Of a stretch of 64,000 nucleotides of DNA, positions 27,485 to 35,731 are shown piece after piece; position 1 is the first letter of the stretch; each line of letters starts with the position of its first letter. The notes beneath the pieces are model-generated. The model ran no database searches, was not told where the DNA came from, and saw only the letters and a program-made list of their open reading frames with translations. Position numbers and translations under genes: made by a program. This DNA comes from Marinifilum caeruleilacunae (GTDB taxonomy: Bacteria; Bacteroidota; Bacteroidia; Bacteroidales; Marinifilaceae), in the NCBI RefSeq assembly GCF_013141825.1, contig NZ_RZNH01000001.1:247269-311268 (forward strand), read 5' to 3'.

Positions 27485-30400
27485 CTACACTACCAGTGCT
27501 TTATTTGCTGGTTCCACACTTTCACGCGTTGGCAATTCTTCTTGCGTTAACAACTTAGAGTATCGTTTACTTGAATTCACCACAATTAAAAGCACAGGCA
27601 ATACAATCAAGTTCAGGAAAGTGGCGATAATTAAGCCATAAGCCATCGATATGGCCATTGGAATCACCATCTTCGCTTCGGGTTGGTTGGATGCAATCAG
27701 TGGAGCAATACCCACAATTGTGGTCAATGATGTCAGAATAATTGGTCTGAATCGTGACAAGGCAGTCTCCTTTAATGCAAGCATAAATTCGCTTCCCGAT
27801 TTTAACTTCTCATTAAATGTGCTGATCAGAACAATGGAATCATTCACCATCACTCCCATAAGTGCAACCATACCCAGGTAAGAAGGCATATCTAAAGCCA
27901 CTCCGTGTATCCAGTGTCCCCATCCCACACCAATAAATCCGAATGGGATTAAAATGAACACCAACATGGTTTGTGTGTAGGATCTAAAAGTGAAAATCAC
28001 GATCGAAAACAAGAGGATCAGGATTACCGGCGCAATCATAAGTCCGGAATCTTTAGCTTTTCCCATTTCTTCGGCATGACCACCATAACGAATGCGTAGT
28101 CCTGTGTACTTATTCATCAATTCCGGCAGAATTACATCATCAATCTCACTATTAATCTCGGTCATATTCACCTTTGCATTGGCGGCATCGGCTTCTATGG
28201 TAATTTCTCTCTGTCCGCCAAGATGATTCACCTGAACCAGGTTTCGTTCGAACTCAATGTTTGCAATATCCTTCAGGTAGTATTCTCCTCCATCGCTGGT
28301 TCTGATTCTCATGTTCTCCAGATTCCCGATAGACGAGCGTTCTGCTTTTTCGTATCGAACCCAAACACGAACTTCATCAATTCCTCGTTGCAGTCTTTGT
28401 ACCTCTTTTCCGTAAAAACCAGAGCGAACCTGTGAGGTTATTTCACTAAGATTTAAACCCAATTTGTATGCACTCTCTTTTAAGGTAAGTTTCACCTCTC
28501 GCATCCCAAGCTGGTCATTATCCATCACATTTGTAAGTCCTTCCAACTTATTCAGTCTTGCCTTAAACTCATTCTTTGCAGCGTACAAATCATCCAGGTT
28601 GCTGCTTTGTAATGAAACCTTTACTGCTTTCCCAAATCGATTTTCCTGCACGTAGTTTAGTCTTTCGGCTTGCGGAATCTCTCCCACCATACTTTTTAAG
28701 GCTTCATTAAACTCCGACGATAAAAAATCTCTATGTTCGGTACTCAACAAATAAACCGTTAAGTCTGCATCGTTTGATGCCGAAATATCTATTGCAGTAT
28801 AAGTAATAATTGGTTCTCCTGTTTTGCTCTTGGCTTTCCATTTTTCGCCCAATTCGATTGCTGCATCTTCAATTTTGTTGATATAGAAAAGCGTTTCAGA
28901 CTCTGGTGTTCCTGCCGGCATATCCAACTGAACTGTCGCATAATTGCTATTATCAACCGAGCTATCACCTGAACGGATAATTCCACCCATTAAACCACCA
29001 ACTGTAATAAAGAAAAGCCCAATGGTTAATCCGATGGTAACCAGCTTGTTGTTTAGGCAAAAGTCCAAAAGAGGCTCGAATGTATATTTACGAATCTTCA
29101 GAATGGCCGAACTCGATAATTTCTCTAGTCTCGACTCCTTTTTATCCTTCTTTAGCGCTTTTGAATGCACCGCATGAGCAGGGAGTATAAAAAATGCTTC
29201 GACCAGGGAAAACAACAGGGCAAATATCACTACAAAAGCCAGGTCTCTAAAAAATTCTCCAATCACACTATCGATAAAAAAGAAAGAGGTAAAAGCTACA
29301 ATCGTGGTTAATACGGCCGAAAATACTGCGGGCAAAACTTCCATGGTACCATCAATACCCGCCTGCAATGCCGATTTTCCTCTCTCAAAATGTTGATAAA
29401 TGTTTTCACAAATCACAATTCCATCATCCACCAGGATACCGATCACGATAATCATCCCAAAGAGTGACAATCTGTTTAGTGTGAGGCCATACATGCCTGC
29501 AATCATAAACATTCCCATAAAGGATATTGGAATTCCCAATGCTACCCAGAACGACAAGCGATGGTTTAAAAACAAGGACAGAAACAGGATTACCAGTAAG
29601 AATCCAATGATTCCATTATTAGCCAAAATATCCTGCATAACTTTTATGGATACTGAATTATCGTACAACAATTCCAGCTTTACAGTATCATGCGTTCCGT
29701 TAAAATCGCGAATGTACTTGTCTATAATTTCAGAGATGTACAGGATATCTTCACGCGACGTTTGGGTAATGGAAATCTTAATGGCCGAATGACCATTTAC
29801 ATAGGTACGATTCGGATCTTCTGCCCAACGATCAATCACTTTGGCTACATCGCTTAAGTAAACCGTACCTCCTTCTGCCTGCGATCTTAAAACAATATCA
29901 TTAAAGCCTTCTGCATAGTATTCTTTCTCTCTTACACGAATTCTCAACTCTTCATCTTCCCCGCGAATGGTTCCTCCCGTAAGCTCAATATTTGCATTCC
30001 CAACCGCCGAATAAATTTCGTTAATACTGATATTGTATGCTTTCAGTGCATCTTCGTTTACACTGATTTCGATTTCTTCATCGGGAAAACCCGTTAAGGC
30101 AACTTTTGAAATGCCATTCATTCCGCGAAGGTCATTCTCTATTTCCCTGGCGTATTTTTTTAGGTCTCGCAAGCTTAAATCGCCATTTAAAGCCATAGAA
30201 ACCGCCAAAACCGTAAACTCACGTTTTTCTGTACTAATATTTTCAACACCTACCGGAAAAGAGCTGATACCATCCACCGCATTTTTTACATCCTGTAAAG
30301 CGATATTTGCATCGTATCCGGTTTCAAGGTCGATAGTTACCGTACAAAAATTTTCTTTCGATGATGAGGTGATTTTCTCAATTCCGCTAATACCTTTAAT

Positions 30401-30613
30401 GTTATCCTCTATTTTTAGGGTAACACCCTTTTCTACTTCCTCTGGCGATGCTCCTGGGTAAGATGCTGTTACTGTCAACATTCCCGGATCGATTTGAGGC
30501 ATTACGGAAGAATTTAAGGACAAGATTCCAAAAATTCCCAGCAAGATAAATACACCTGCCAATAAGTTGCCGGCAAAGGGATATTTGATAAAGTATTGTA
30601 CCAATGATTTCAT
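27485..30613 (-). CDS. RND efflux permease (HAE1/AcrB-like)
   Basis: This 1042-residue inner-membrane proton-driven pump has the usual 12 helices and two large periplasmic loops. It shows YPFAGNLLAGVFILLGIFG (first helix), VTASYPGASPEEVEKGVTLK, GMIIVIGILVDDGIVICENI (helix 4 with the Asp pair of the proton relay), and a second-half GMVALMGVMVNDSIVLIST. Length matches the family. It differs clearly from the second pump at 35732; its wording is closer to the divergent acriflavin-resistance type found in marine Bacteroidota. Substrates cannot be inferred. It lies 29 bp after the adaptor gene and 15 bp before the channel gene. Confidence 0.94.
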   Translation of the reverse strand: MKSLVQYFIKYPFAGNLLAGVFILLGIFGILSLNSSVMPQIDPGMLTVTASYPGASPEEVEKGVTLKIEDNIKGISGIEKITSSSKENFCTVTIDLETGYDANIALQDVKNAVDGISSFPVGVENISTEKREFTVLAVSMALNGDLSLRDLKKYAREIENDLRGMNGISKVALTGFPDEEIEISVNEDALKAYNISINEIYSAVGNANIELTGGTIRGEDEELRIRVREKEYYAEGFNDIVLRSQAEGGTVYLSDVAKVIDRWAEDPNRTYVNGHSAIKISITQTSREDILYISEIIDKYIRDFNGTHDTVKLELLYDNSVSIKVMQDILANNGIIGFLLVILFLSLFLNHRLSFWVALGIPISFMGMFMIAGMYGLTLNRLSLFGMIIVIGILVDDGIVICENIYQHFERGKSALQAGIDGTMEVLPAVFSAVLTTIVAFTSFFFIDSVIGEFFRDLAFVVIFALLFSLVEAFFILPAHAVHSKALKKDKKESRLEKLSSSAILKIRKYTFEPLLDFCLNNKLVTIGLTIGLFFITVGGLMGGIIRSGDSSVDNSNYATVQLDMPAGTPESETLFYINKIEDAAIELGEKWKAKSKTGEPIITYTAIDISASNDADLTVYLLSTEHRDFLSSEFNEALKSMVGEIPQAERLNYVQENRFGKAVKVSLQSSNLDDLYAAKNEFKARLNKLEGLTNVMDNDQLGMREVKLTLKESAYKLGLNLSEITSQVRSGFYGKEVQRLQRGIDEVRVWVRYEKAERSSIGNLENMRIRTSDGGEYYLKDIANIEFERNLVQVNHLGGQREITIEADAANAKVNMTEINSEIDDVILPELMNKYTGLRIRYGGHAEEMGKAKDSGLMIAPVILILLFSIVIFTFRSYTQTMLVFILIPFGFIGVGWGHWIHGVALDMPSYLGMVALMGVMVNDSIVLISTFNEKLKSGSEFMLALKETALSRFRPIILTSLTTIVGIAPLIASNQPEAKMVIPMAISMAYGLIIATFLNLIVLPVLLIVVNSSKRYSKLLTQEELPTRESVEPANKALVV

Positions 30614-30642
30614 ACTTATTTTCGCTTAATCGTTAGTGATTA

Positions 30643-31758
30643 TTATTGCATATTTTGAACAGGAACAACTGTTAATCCCTCGTGTATTGCAGATGTTTTT
30701 AGAGCCAGCAAGCTTCCGTTTGCCAGGCCTTCAATAATAACTGTGTTTTCTTTTCGCTGAATTACGTGAATCTCCTGAAGATGAACCGTTTTGTTATTGA
30801 CAACGAAAACATGTTCCGAATCGGCAAGTAATTTTCTTGGTATTTCGATTCCCATTACCTGTTGCGACAAGGAAATATCAGCATTTAAAAACATCGATTC
30901 TTTTAAGCCTTTCCCCGAAACAGAAATGTAAACATTCACCATTTGGGTTTTGTCATCTATTTTATTGCTGATTCGTCTTACTTTGCCATTCCATTTTTGC
31001 CCTGTGGCATTCGAGTACAACTTCACCTCATTTCCTGCTTCGATTCCATGCAGGTTGTTCAAATCAACTCCTACCACCAAATCGAACACGCTGGTATTTA
31101 CAAATTCGCCCAGTTTTTGACCCGACATTACCAAAGTTCCCGGCTTAATATTCGATTCGATAACTTCTCCATTAAAAGGCGCACGAATGCTATATTTTCT
31201 CAACTGTTCTTCCTGGCTTTTCAAATTGTAGTAATCGGTGTAAACACTTTTGCCTGCCAGGTAGTATTTCTCTTTTTCGTTTAGTGGTTCAGGAATTGGA
31301 CTGATGAATTGTTCCACTTCAAAATCTTTCAAATACTGTTCCCACACAGAATAGCTATCCGGATAATCATATTTTAAATCGGGAAGAATGTTTGCAATTT
31401 TATTCATAAAACTGCTTCGATTCGAAAACACTTCCGACTCAAACTTACTTTTGTTAATCGATAAAAGTGTTTCGCCGGTACTGAACTGAATTCCCTCCAG
31501 AAATGCCTTGCCGGAGTTTTCCAAAATTCCACTCACCTCGGCATACACTTCCATTTTGGAATAAGCTTCGAGCTTACCCACAACAGAAAGGTGAAGATCT
31601 AATTCGGTATTATTAACTTCCTGAACAGGAAGAACAATTTCTTTTGCTACAGCTTCCTTTTCTTTAGGAGCTTTTTTCATGCCAGCAAATAAAATGCTTA
31701 AGGCAATACAGGCTACGATCACTAAAAGGCCCAGAAGAATACTCTTTCTTTTCAACAT
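30643..31758 (-). CDS. RND periplasmic adaptor (membrane fusion protein)
   Basis: This 371-residue HlyD-like adaptor links pump and outer-membrane channel. It has one N-terminal membrane anchor, ILLGLLVIVACIALSILFAG. A lipoyl half-motif lies near VVGKLEAYSKMEVYAEVSG, with a partner near YSIRAPFNGEVIESNIKPG. A beta-barrel part includes VVGVDLNNLHGIEAGNEVKL. No lipobox is seen. It is the first gene of the minus-strand efflux operon and is divergent from the two-component genes starting at 31981. Confidence 0.92.
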   Translation of the reverse strand: MLKRKSILLGLLVIVACIALSILFAGMKKAPKEKEAVAKEIVLPVQEVNNTELDLHLSVVGKLEAYSKMEVYAEVSGILENSGKAFLEGIQFSTGETLLSINKSKFESEVFSNRSSFMNKIANILPDLKYDYPDSYSVWEQYLKDFEVEQFISPIPEPLNEKEKYYLAGKSVYTDYYNLKSQEEQLRKYSIRAPFNGEVIESNIKPGTLVMSGQKLGEFVNTSVFDLVVGVDLNNLHGIEAGNEVKLYSNATGQKWNGKVRRISNKIDDKTQMVNVYISVSGKGLKESMFLNADISLSQQVMGIEIPRKLLADSEHVFVVNNKTVHLQEIHVIQRKENTVIIEGLANGSLLALKTSAIHEGLTVVPVQNMQ

Positions 31759-31819
31759 GATTGATTGCTTTTAAATTTTGCTACAATCATATCCATTAAT
31801 TATCTCGTTTTTAAATCTA

Positions 31820-31926
31820 ATCGACCAACAGCAGCCATTAAATGGCAATAGATTCATTTTTGTAGATATTATTGGTTAAATTCGAATTTGCATGTGTTTA
31901 CCGACGTTCCGATCGAGTTGGTCGAT
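31820..31926. promoter_or_regulatory. Inverted repeat in the divergent efflux / two-component promoter region
   Basis: ATCGACCAAC (31820-31829) and GTTGGTCGAT (31917-31926) are exact inverted copies 87 bp apart, in the 222-bp region between the divergent adaptor and histidine kinase genes. Close to the right copy there is a second related block, GTTCCGAT (near 31906), so the right side could also be read as a spaced direct repeat as used by LytTR regulators. This is a candidate binding site for the regulator encoded at 33038; binding is inferred only. Confidence 0.5.
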
Positions 31927-31980
31927 ATTTTATGCAGACGAGAATAATTATGCATTCATTAGATGAAAATTTAAGTTTAA

Positions 31981-33048
31981 ATGAATATCAAGGATAGATT
32001 ATATCAATTTTTCTCCATTCGTTTGGTTCAACACTTGTCCTTCTGGACCGTTTTTATACTCCTGGAACTGGGGCGTTTTGTGGATATGGAACCAGAGCGT
32101 GTGAACAATGAAATCATATTTGAAAGTATACAATTGCTTGCCATTGTAATCACTGTATATTTCAATCTTCGATTCCTGATACCCAAATTCTGGAATACAG
32201 GAAGGTATTTGAAATATATTTTACTGATTATTCTATCGGTAATTGTGATGGTTACTTTCCTGAGCATCACCTTCTACATGTTTCCCGATGTTCATATGAA
32301 GAAAATGCTTTACGAGCATCCGGAAAGGTTGATTTTGCTGAACTTTTTCAAACTAAACATCTTCCTTTTGTCAACCACTCTCTTCCACTTTGTGAAAGAA
32401 TGGATTGCCTTAAAAGATGAAAACTTAAAGTTTACAGCCAAAGCACAGGAACAGCTCGAAGCAGAATTGAATTTACTGAAAGAGCAGGTGAATCCACACT
32501 TCCTTTTCAATACCTTAAACAATATTTATTCGATGAGTTTGTACGATTCTGTAAAAACTCCTGAAATGATCCTTAAACTGAGCCAGTTAATCAGCTACAT
32601 GCTTTATGAGTGTAAAGATGAGAAGGTGAAACTCGAAAAAGAGGTGCAGTTTATTAACAATTATATCGAATTGGAATCGCTTCGTGTAGAAGATACGGCC
32701 AATATCAACTTAAAAATAACAGGCGAAGATCAAAACTATAAAGTGCCGCCACTGCTATTTATTCCTCTAATCGAGAATGCATTCAAACATGGAGTCCAGA
32801 GCGAATCAGAGAAATCTGAAATCAATATCGATTTGCGTTTTAGCGTGGATAAAATAGAATTGAAAATATCAAATCCTATAGATCCTGATCAACCTAAAAA
32901 TGAAAAACCTGGAGGATTGGGAATCGAAAATGTGAAAAAGAGGTTACATTTATTATACCCGAAAAGTCACAGCTTTATTATAACGGAAAATGAGACTCAA
33001 TATCAAACTTTGGTCTGTATCACTTTAAACAAGGAATATGAACATTAA
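31981..33048 (+). CDS. LytS/YehU-type sensor histidine kinase
   Basis: This 355-residue membrane kinase has four hydrophobic segments in the first 140 residues. A short coiled coil follows, then the His_kinase (PF06580) phospho-acceptor box EQVNPHFLFNTLNNIYSM with His near 173. The ATP-binding part shows PPLLFIPLIENAFKHGV (N-box) and KPGGLGIENVKKRL (G-box). It has no large sensor domain, so it may sense a membrane signal. It overlaps the LytTR regulator gene by 11 bp and is divergent from the first RND operon, which makes that operon its probable target. The start ATG at 31981 is followed directly by the first amphipathic segment. Confidence 0.92.
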   Translation: MNIKDRLYQFFSIRLVQHLSFWTVFILLELGRFVDMEPERVNNEIIFESIQLLAIVITVYFNLRFLIPKFWNTGRYLKYILLIILSVIVMVTFLSITFYMFPDVHMKKMLYEHPERLILLNFFKLNIFLLSTTLFHFVKEWIALKDENLKFTAKAQEQLEAELNLLKEQVNPHFLFNTLNNIYSMSLYDSVKTPEMILKLSQLISYMLYECKDEKVKLEKEVQFINNYIELESLRVEDTANINLKITGEDQNYKVPPLLFIPLIENAFKHGVQSESEKSEINIDLRFSVDKIELKISNPIDPDQPKNEKPGGLGIENVKKRLHLLYPKSHSFIITENETQYQTLVCITLNKEYEH

Positions 33049-33766
33049 ATGCATAATCGTAGATGATGAAGTTCACGCAAGAAAGGTGTTGGAAAAGTTT
33101 ATTTCTGATATTCCCCACCTGGAACTTGTAAGGTCGTGTAAAAATGCACTGGAAGCCATGCAGGTATTAAACGATCAAAATATCGATGCCATGTTTCTGG
33201 ATATAAATATGCCGAAAGTAACCGGATTGAGTTTTCTTGAAAATTTAAGGCATCCTCCTGCAGTTGTAATCACCACAGCCTACAGAGAATATGCAGTTGA
33301 GGCTTTCGAATTGGATGTAATTGATTATTTACACAAACCAATTCCATTTCCTAGATTCTTGAAATCGGTATCAAAAATTGAAGAAAAACTAAAGGCGAAA
33401 AGCGAAAATACAATTCTTAACGCGCAGGTGGATACCAGCAAGCCGGAAGAGTTTATATTTATAAAGGCCGATAAAAAAACGATCAAATTAAATTTTAATG
33501 AGATTGTGTATGTAGAAGGTTTGGGTGATTACATTAAAATACACCTTAAAGAGAGAAGCATTGTAAGTAAACTCACCATTAAAAGAATGGAAGATTTACT
33601 CCCTAAAAGCCGTTTCCCTCGTGTGCACAAATCTTTTATTATTGCGCTAAGTGAAATTAATGCAATAGAAGGAAATCAAATTGAAATCAGCGATCAAAAA
33701 ATTCCAATTGGTCAAATCTACAGGCAAAACTTTATGGAGCTAATCAATGCTCACCTAAAAAAATAA
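33038..33766 (+). CDS. LytTR-family response regulator
   Basis: This 242-residue regulator has a receiver domain (1-120) with the acidic pair at IIVDDE, phospho-acceptor Asp near 55 in AMFLDINMPK, and Lys in DYLHKPI. The C-terminal LytTR DNA-binding domain (about 143-240) has FIKADKKTIKLNFNEIVYVE and FPRVHKSFIIALSEINAIEG. It pairs with the LytS-type kinase by gene overlap. LytTR proteins bind pairs of short spaced direct repeats, and candidates lie in the 31820-31926 region. Confidence 0.94.
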   Translation: MNIKCIIVDDEVHARKVLEKFISDIPHLELVRSCKNALEAMQVLNDQNIDAMFLDINMPKVTGLSFLENLRHPPAVVITTAYREYAVEAFELDVIDYLHKPIPFPRFLKSVSKIEEKLKAKSENTILNAQVDTSKPEEFIFIKADKKTIKLNFNEIVYVEGLGDYIKIHLKERSIVSKLTIKRMEDLLPKSRFPRVHKSFIIALSEINAIEGNQIEISDQKIPIGQIYRQNFMELINAHLKK

Positions 33767-33836
33767 GCCAAAACCCGCTGTTTTAGTACTTTTAAAAGCG
33801 TTGTTAAATATTCTTTTATGAATTTTAATATTTTTT

Positions 33837-33856
33837 AGTTCGGCTCGATCCGAACT
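33837..33856. promoter_or_regulatory. Operator of the GbsR-type repressor gene, GTTCG-N8-CGAAC
   Basis: AGTTCGG (33837-33843) and CCGAACT (33850-33856) are perfect inverted arms. The core is GTTCG-N8-CGAAC, identical in arms and spacing to the palindrome before the pump operon at 34495. It overlaps the -33 region of the promoter whose -7 element is at 33862, so binding should block transcription. Autoregulation is inferred. Confidence 0.75.
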
Positions 33857-33861
33857 AATCG

Positions 33862-33869
33862 TATATTTG
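33862..33869 (+). promoter_or_regulatory. -7 element of the repressor gene promoter
   Basis: TATATTTG matches the Bacteroidota -7 consensus TAnnTTTG exactly. A weak -33 (TTCG, 33839-33842) lies 19 bp upstream, inside the palindrome. The start codon at 33889 is 19 bp downstream. Confidence 0.65.
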
Positions 33870-33888
33870 CATCGAAAGTTTGAAACAA

Positions 33889-34398
33889 ATGAAGAATCTG
33901 AACGACATAGAAGAGAAAAAGAAAGAGATTGTAGAAAGGTATGGAATGTTTATGGAGAAAAATGAGAATTTTCCTCCAATAGCAGCCAGAATTTTCTCTA
34001 CTCTGCTGTTTACAGAGAACAATGGAAATACCTTCGAAGAGTTGGTGAATTTCCTGGGTGCAAGTAAAAGTACCATTTCTACCAATCTTCAAAAACTTGG
34101 TAATATGGAGATTGTGGAGTATTACACAAAACCTGGTGACAGGAAAAAATATTTCAGATTATCTCCGGTTGGATTTCTTGCCTTTATCGACAGAGATTTA
34201 AAAAAAGTAAAAACAGAAAGAAACCTTATTGAAGAAGTGATTCAACTCAAGCAAAGAGCAAATGAATTGATAACAGATCCAAATAAGAAGTTTGAATTTC
34301 ATGAAGATCATCCATACCTCGATTACCTGAATAGTTCGGTAGAAGGAATGGAAACTCTAAAGGAGCAGATCATTAACAAGTGTATGAAACAGAAATAA
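33889..34398 (+). CDS. GbsR/MarR-type transcriptional repressor
   Basis: This 169-residue winged-helix regulator has IAARIFSTLLFTENNGNTFE, then ELVNFLGASKSTISTNLQKL as the recognition helix-turn-helix, and VEYYTKPGDRKKYFRLS as the wing. The pattern matches the GbsR branch of MarR-like proteins. The C-terminal helices probably dimerise. The start is the ATG at 33889; a frame from a TTG at 33880 would add only three residues. It is followed after 141 bp by the second RND operon and shares a GTTCG-N8-CGAAC palindrome with it, so it probably represses that operon and itself. The inducing ligand is unknown. Confidence 0.9.
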   Translation: MKNLNDIEEKKKEIVERYGMFMEKNENFPPIAARIFSTLLFTENNGNTFEELVNFLGASKSTISTNLQKLGNMEIVEYYTKPGDRKKYFRLSPVGFLAFIDRDLKKVKTERNLIEEVIQLKQRANELITDPNKKFEFHEDHPYLDYLNSSVEGMETLKEQIINKCMKQK

Positions 34399-34494
34399 CT
34401 TACCTCAATTATACACATCAATATCTAAAACAGAAATCATTTTAACGATCTGATTAACAGTAAATAATTTCAAATTAATATATCAACATCCTAC

Positions 34495-34516
34495 TGGTTC
34501 GTTTTTGTCCGAACCA
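34495..34516. promoter_or_regulatory. Operator of the second RND operon, GTTCG-N8-CGAAC
   Basis: TGGTTCG (34495-34501) and CGAACCA (34510-34516) are perfect inverted arms with an 8-base spacer. The core and spacing repeat those of 33837-33856. It lies 24 bp before the adaptor start codon; a TTTG at 34504-34507 inside the palindrome could be the -33 element, but no good -7 element follows. Probable target of the GbsR-type regulator. Confidence 0.75.
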
Positions 34517-34539
34517 TAAGAACTTAAGCAAATTAAAAA

Positions 34540-35694
34540 ATGAATCGAATCAATTTGTTCATTAGTGCAGCTATCCTCCTGCTGGGATTAGCATCTTGTC
34601 AGAGTGGAAATCAACCACAAATGGGACATGGCCCAATGCCATTTCCTGTGCAAAAAATTGAAAAAGCGAATGTTACAACTTTCACCGAATATGCAGCCAA
34701 TATCGAAGGTGTTCAGAATATCGAAATCAGACCGAAAGTAGATGGTTTTGTAGACCAAATTTTTGTTGATGAAGGTGAGCAGGTTCGCAAAGGTCAGCTG
34801 CTGTTTAAATTAAGTGCAGAGACTTTAAATCAGCAAGCCAAAGCAGCCAAAGCCAACATTAATGTTGCCGAAGCTCAAGTTGTATCAGCCCAGGTCGAGG
34901 TAGATAAAATCAAGCCATTGGTTGAGCAAAATATCATTAGCGCCATTCAGTTAACAACGGCAGAGAGTAATTTGAATGCGGCTAAGGCACAGCTAATCGC
35001 AGCCAAAGCTCAATATCAGAATGCGAAAGAAAACCTGGACTATACCATTATTAAAAGTCCGGTTGATGGGATGATTGGAAGCCTGCCTTATAAAGTAGGA
35101 AGTCTTGTTGGGAGAACCGAAACTCAGCCATTAACAACAGTATCTAACATTAAGAATGTGTATGCTTATTTTACTTTGAACGAAAAGCAGTTGCTACAAT
35201 TTAACCGACAGTTGAATGGAAGCAGCATCGAAGATAAAATCAAGCAATTGCCAGAAGTAGAATTGGTATTGGCTGATGGTTCAATCTATACACAAAAAGG
35301 AAGAATTGAAACCATTAATGGTATGGTAAATCCAAGAACGGGAAGTGTTAGTTACAGAGCAATTTTCCCAAATCCTGATCACTTGTTAAGAAGTGGAATC
35401 AGTGGAAAGGTTAAAATGCCATCAACCATTGACGATGTTGTTCTTTTGCCACAAAAAGCAACCTTCGAATTGCAGGGTAAAAAATTCGTTTACCTGGTAA
35501 ACGACGAGAATAAAGTACAATCGAAAGAAGTACGTATTTCAAATACAACCGATACACATTTTATCGTGTCCAAAGGAATCGAATCTGGTCAGAAGTTTGT
35601 TGTTGACGGATTAATTAAGCTTCGCGAGGGAATGGAAATTATTCCTCAAATGGGAAACAATGAAGCATCAAATGCAGCATTCTCAAAAGAATAA
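34540..35694 (+). CDS. RND periplasmic adaptor lipoprotein (AcrA-like)
   Basis: This 384-residue membrane fusion protein has a lipoprotein signal ending LLGLASC (Cys near 20). It shows VEGVQNIEIRPKVDGFVDQI and FVDEGEQVRKGQLLFKL (first lipoyl half). A helical hairpin of about 80 residues rich in Ala, Gln and Glu follows, then ENLDYTIIKSPVDGMIG (second half), and a C-terminal barrel with LLRSGISGKVKMPS. It connects the pump at 35732 to the channel at 38884. It is the first gene of the operon controlled by the palindrome at 34495. Confidence 0.94.
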   Translation: MNRINLFISAAILLLGLASCQSGNQPQMGHGPMPFPVQKIEKANVTTFTEYAANIEGVQNIEIRPKVDGFVDQIFVDEGEQVRKGQLLFKLSAETLNQQAKAAKANINVAEAQVVSAQVEVDKIKPLVEQNIISAIQLTTAESNLNAAKAQLIAAKAQYQNAKENLDYTIIKSPVDGMIGSLPYKVGSLVGRTETQPLTTVSNIKNVYAYFTLNEKQLLQFNRQLNGSSIEDKIKQLPEVELVLADGSIYTQKGRIETINGMVNPRTGSVSYRAIFPNPDHLLRSGISGKVKMPSTIDDVVLLPQKATFELQGKKFVYLVNDENKVQSKEVRISNTTDTHFIVSKGIESGQKFVVDGLIKLREGMEIIPQMGNNEASNAAFSKE

Positions 35695-35731
35695 GTAAAA
35701 AAGATTTATTAGAATTTTCAAGTAAACAAAC

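Noticed and set aside
29400-30461. Plus-strand frames of 130 and 142 residues
   Set aside because: Both are antisense shadows of the first RND permease, whose motifs cover this part.
33775-33815. Weak hairpin after the LytTR gene
   Set aside because: The stem needs a bulge and is mostly A-T pairs; too weak to call a terminator.
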